Of a stretch of 7,938 nt of DNA, positions 7,441 to 7,938 are shown piece by piece. The DNA comes from Verrucomicrobiia bacterium. Its GTDB lineage: Bacteria; Verrucomicrobiota; Verrucomicrobiia; Verrucomicrobiales; Akkermansiaceae. The notes beneath the pieces are model-generated. The model did not search any database. It was given only the letters and a program-made list of their open reading frames with translations, and was not told the DNA's origin. The first letter of the stretch is position 1; each line of letters opens with the position of its first letter. Position numbers and translations under genes: made by a program. Where the stretch lies: the NCBI GenBank assembly GCA_947460915.1, contig CANHKJ010000133.1, positions 1 through 7,938 of the forward strand, given 5' to 3'.

Positions 7441-7938
7441 TTACTTCTGCTCAACACTCACGCGGTAAAACTTCCGAGCACCGGTTTTGCCATCTTGATA
7501 AATGCGTGTCTGCACTCCAGAGCTAACTTGGGTAGGCGCGGCATCAACGCGAATCCAGTTGCTGAGATCAGTGGAAGTTTCGAGGTAGTAGTTCACGTCA
7601 TTCACAGCAGTGTTGACGAGATAACTGATGCTGCAAGCGTCTCCGTTGAGTCCCATTGTTGGCAAACTCAATGTGCTAGGCGCGTTTGGATCTGATCCCA
7701 TTGCGTATTCCAAGAGGTTGTTGATACCATCACCATCAGGGTCGTCATTCGCTGCACCAGCAGTATTCGTTGCGGCCCAACTTGCGAAGCGTGAGCCACT
7801 GGCGATGCCTCCTGGTGTGCCAGCAAGTGCTTGCCAATTGACCGAATCGTTACCGTAGTCGTTTTCTGATATTTTGTTGAGCGAGGGACCCGTGCCATCG
7901 GGCGATGTTGGCCATGGGCTGGCATCATCGAAGTTGAC
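7441..7938 (-). CDS. C-terminal part of a secreted protein: lamin-tail-like end, DPDGDG motif, C-terminal beta domain (partial)
   Basis: The minus-strand frame is open from the window edge (7938) to the TAA at 7441-7443, giving the last 165 residues; the start lies outside. The first segment (7807-7938) reads 'FDDASPWPTSPDGTGPSL' and later 'NWQALAGTPGG', the typical end of a lamin-tail (LTD) domain in bacterial exported proteins. Next, 'DPDGDGINNLLEYAMGSDP' (DPDGDG at 7726-7743) resembles the calcium-binding aspartate repeats of thrombospondin type 3. The last 80 or so residues contain 'YYLETSTDLSNW' and end 'KFYRVSVEQK', a beta-rich domain widespread at the C-termini of verrucomicrobial secreted proteins. 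No PEP-CTERM-type tail (VPEP plus membrane helix) follows. The catalytic or binding part, if any, is off the edge, so the function cannot be named. The gene converges on the aldehyde dehydrogenase gene and shares its terminator. Confidence 0.85.
   Translation of the reverse strand, partial: VNFDDASPWPTSPDGTGPSLNKISENDYGNDSVNWQALAGTPGGIASGSRFASWAATNTAGAANDDPDGDGINNLLEYAMGSDPNAPSTLSLPTMGLNGDACSISYLVNTAVNDVNYYLETSTDLSNWIRVDAAPTQVSSGVQTRIYQDGKTGARKFYRVSVEQK

Noticed and set aside
1..7938. CRISPR arrays, tRNA or rRNA genes, insertion sequences, phage or defence genes
   Set aside because: No regular direct repeats, transposase-like frames, terminal inverted repeats or RNA gene signatures were seen on either strand.

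Overview
The window is an ordinary-looking piece of bacterial chromosome of about 50% G+C. The best guess at its source is a member of Verrucomicrobiota. The evidence is indirect: a secreted protein at the right edge ends in a lamin-tail-like segment, a DPDGDG calcium-type motif followed by an 'NNLLEYAMGSDP'-like stretch, and a C-terminal 'ETSTDLSNW' domain. That arrangement is typical of verrucomicrobial exported proteins. A large exported HEAT/TPR-type protein fits the same group. No 16S or other decisive phylogenetic marker is present.

Left to right, the window first holds the 3' two-fifths or so of mnmE (1-657, +), the GTPase that modifies the tRNA wobble uridine. It is followed by an 861-residue exported helical-repeat protein (735-3320, +) and a 599-residue SLC13-type permease with two RCK_C/TrkA_C domains in its central loop (3393-5192, +). 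These three genes point the same way with gaps of only 72-77 bases, so they could be co-transcribed, but they share no obvious function. A small exported protein with thioredoxin-like features but no CXXC motif lies on the minus strand (5189-5632). Its stop codon overlaps the stop codon of the permease gene. A 161-base divergent spacer then leads into an NADP-type aldehyde dehydrogenase of the alpha-ketoglutaric-semialdehyde family (5794-7353, +). A strong, probably bidirectional, intrinsic terminator (about 7374-7414) separates it from the convergent 3' end of the secreted protein (7441 to the edge, -), which runs off the window.

The genes do not form an evident pathway. mnmE acts in translation, the permease in uptake of an anion such as a dicarboxylate or sulfate, and the dehydrogenase in the last step of sugar-acid or hydroxyproline breakdown to 2-oxoglutarate. 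Three products appear to be exported: the repeat protein, the thioredoxin-like protein and the lamin-tail-type protein. I see no CRISPR array, tRNA, rRNA, insertion sequence, phage gene or defence system, and no convincing new multi-gene system. The most interesting leftovers are the CXXC-less thioredoxin-like protein, the large repeat protein of unknown role, the inverted repeat upstream of the dehydrogenase, and the lack of good Shine-Dalgarno sequences at all four internal gene starts.
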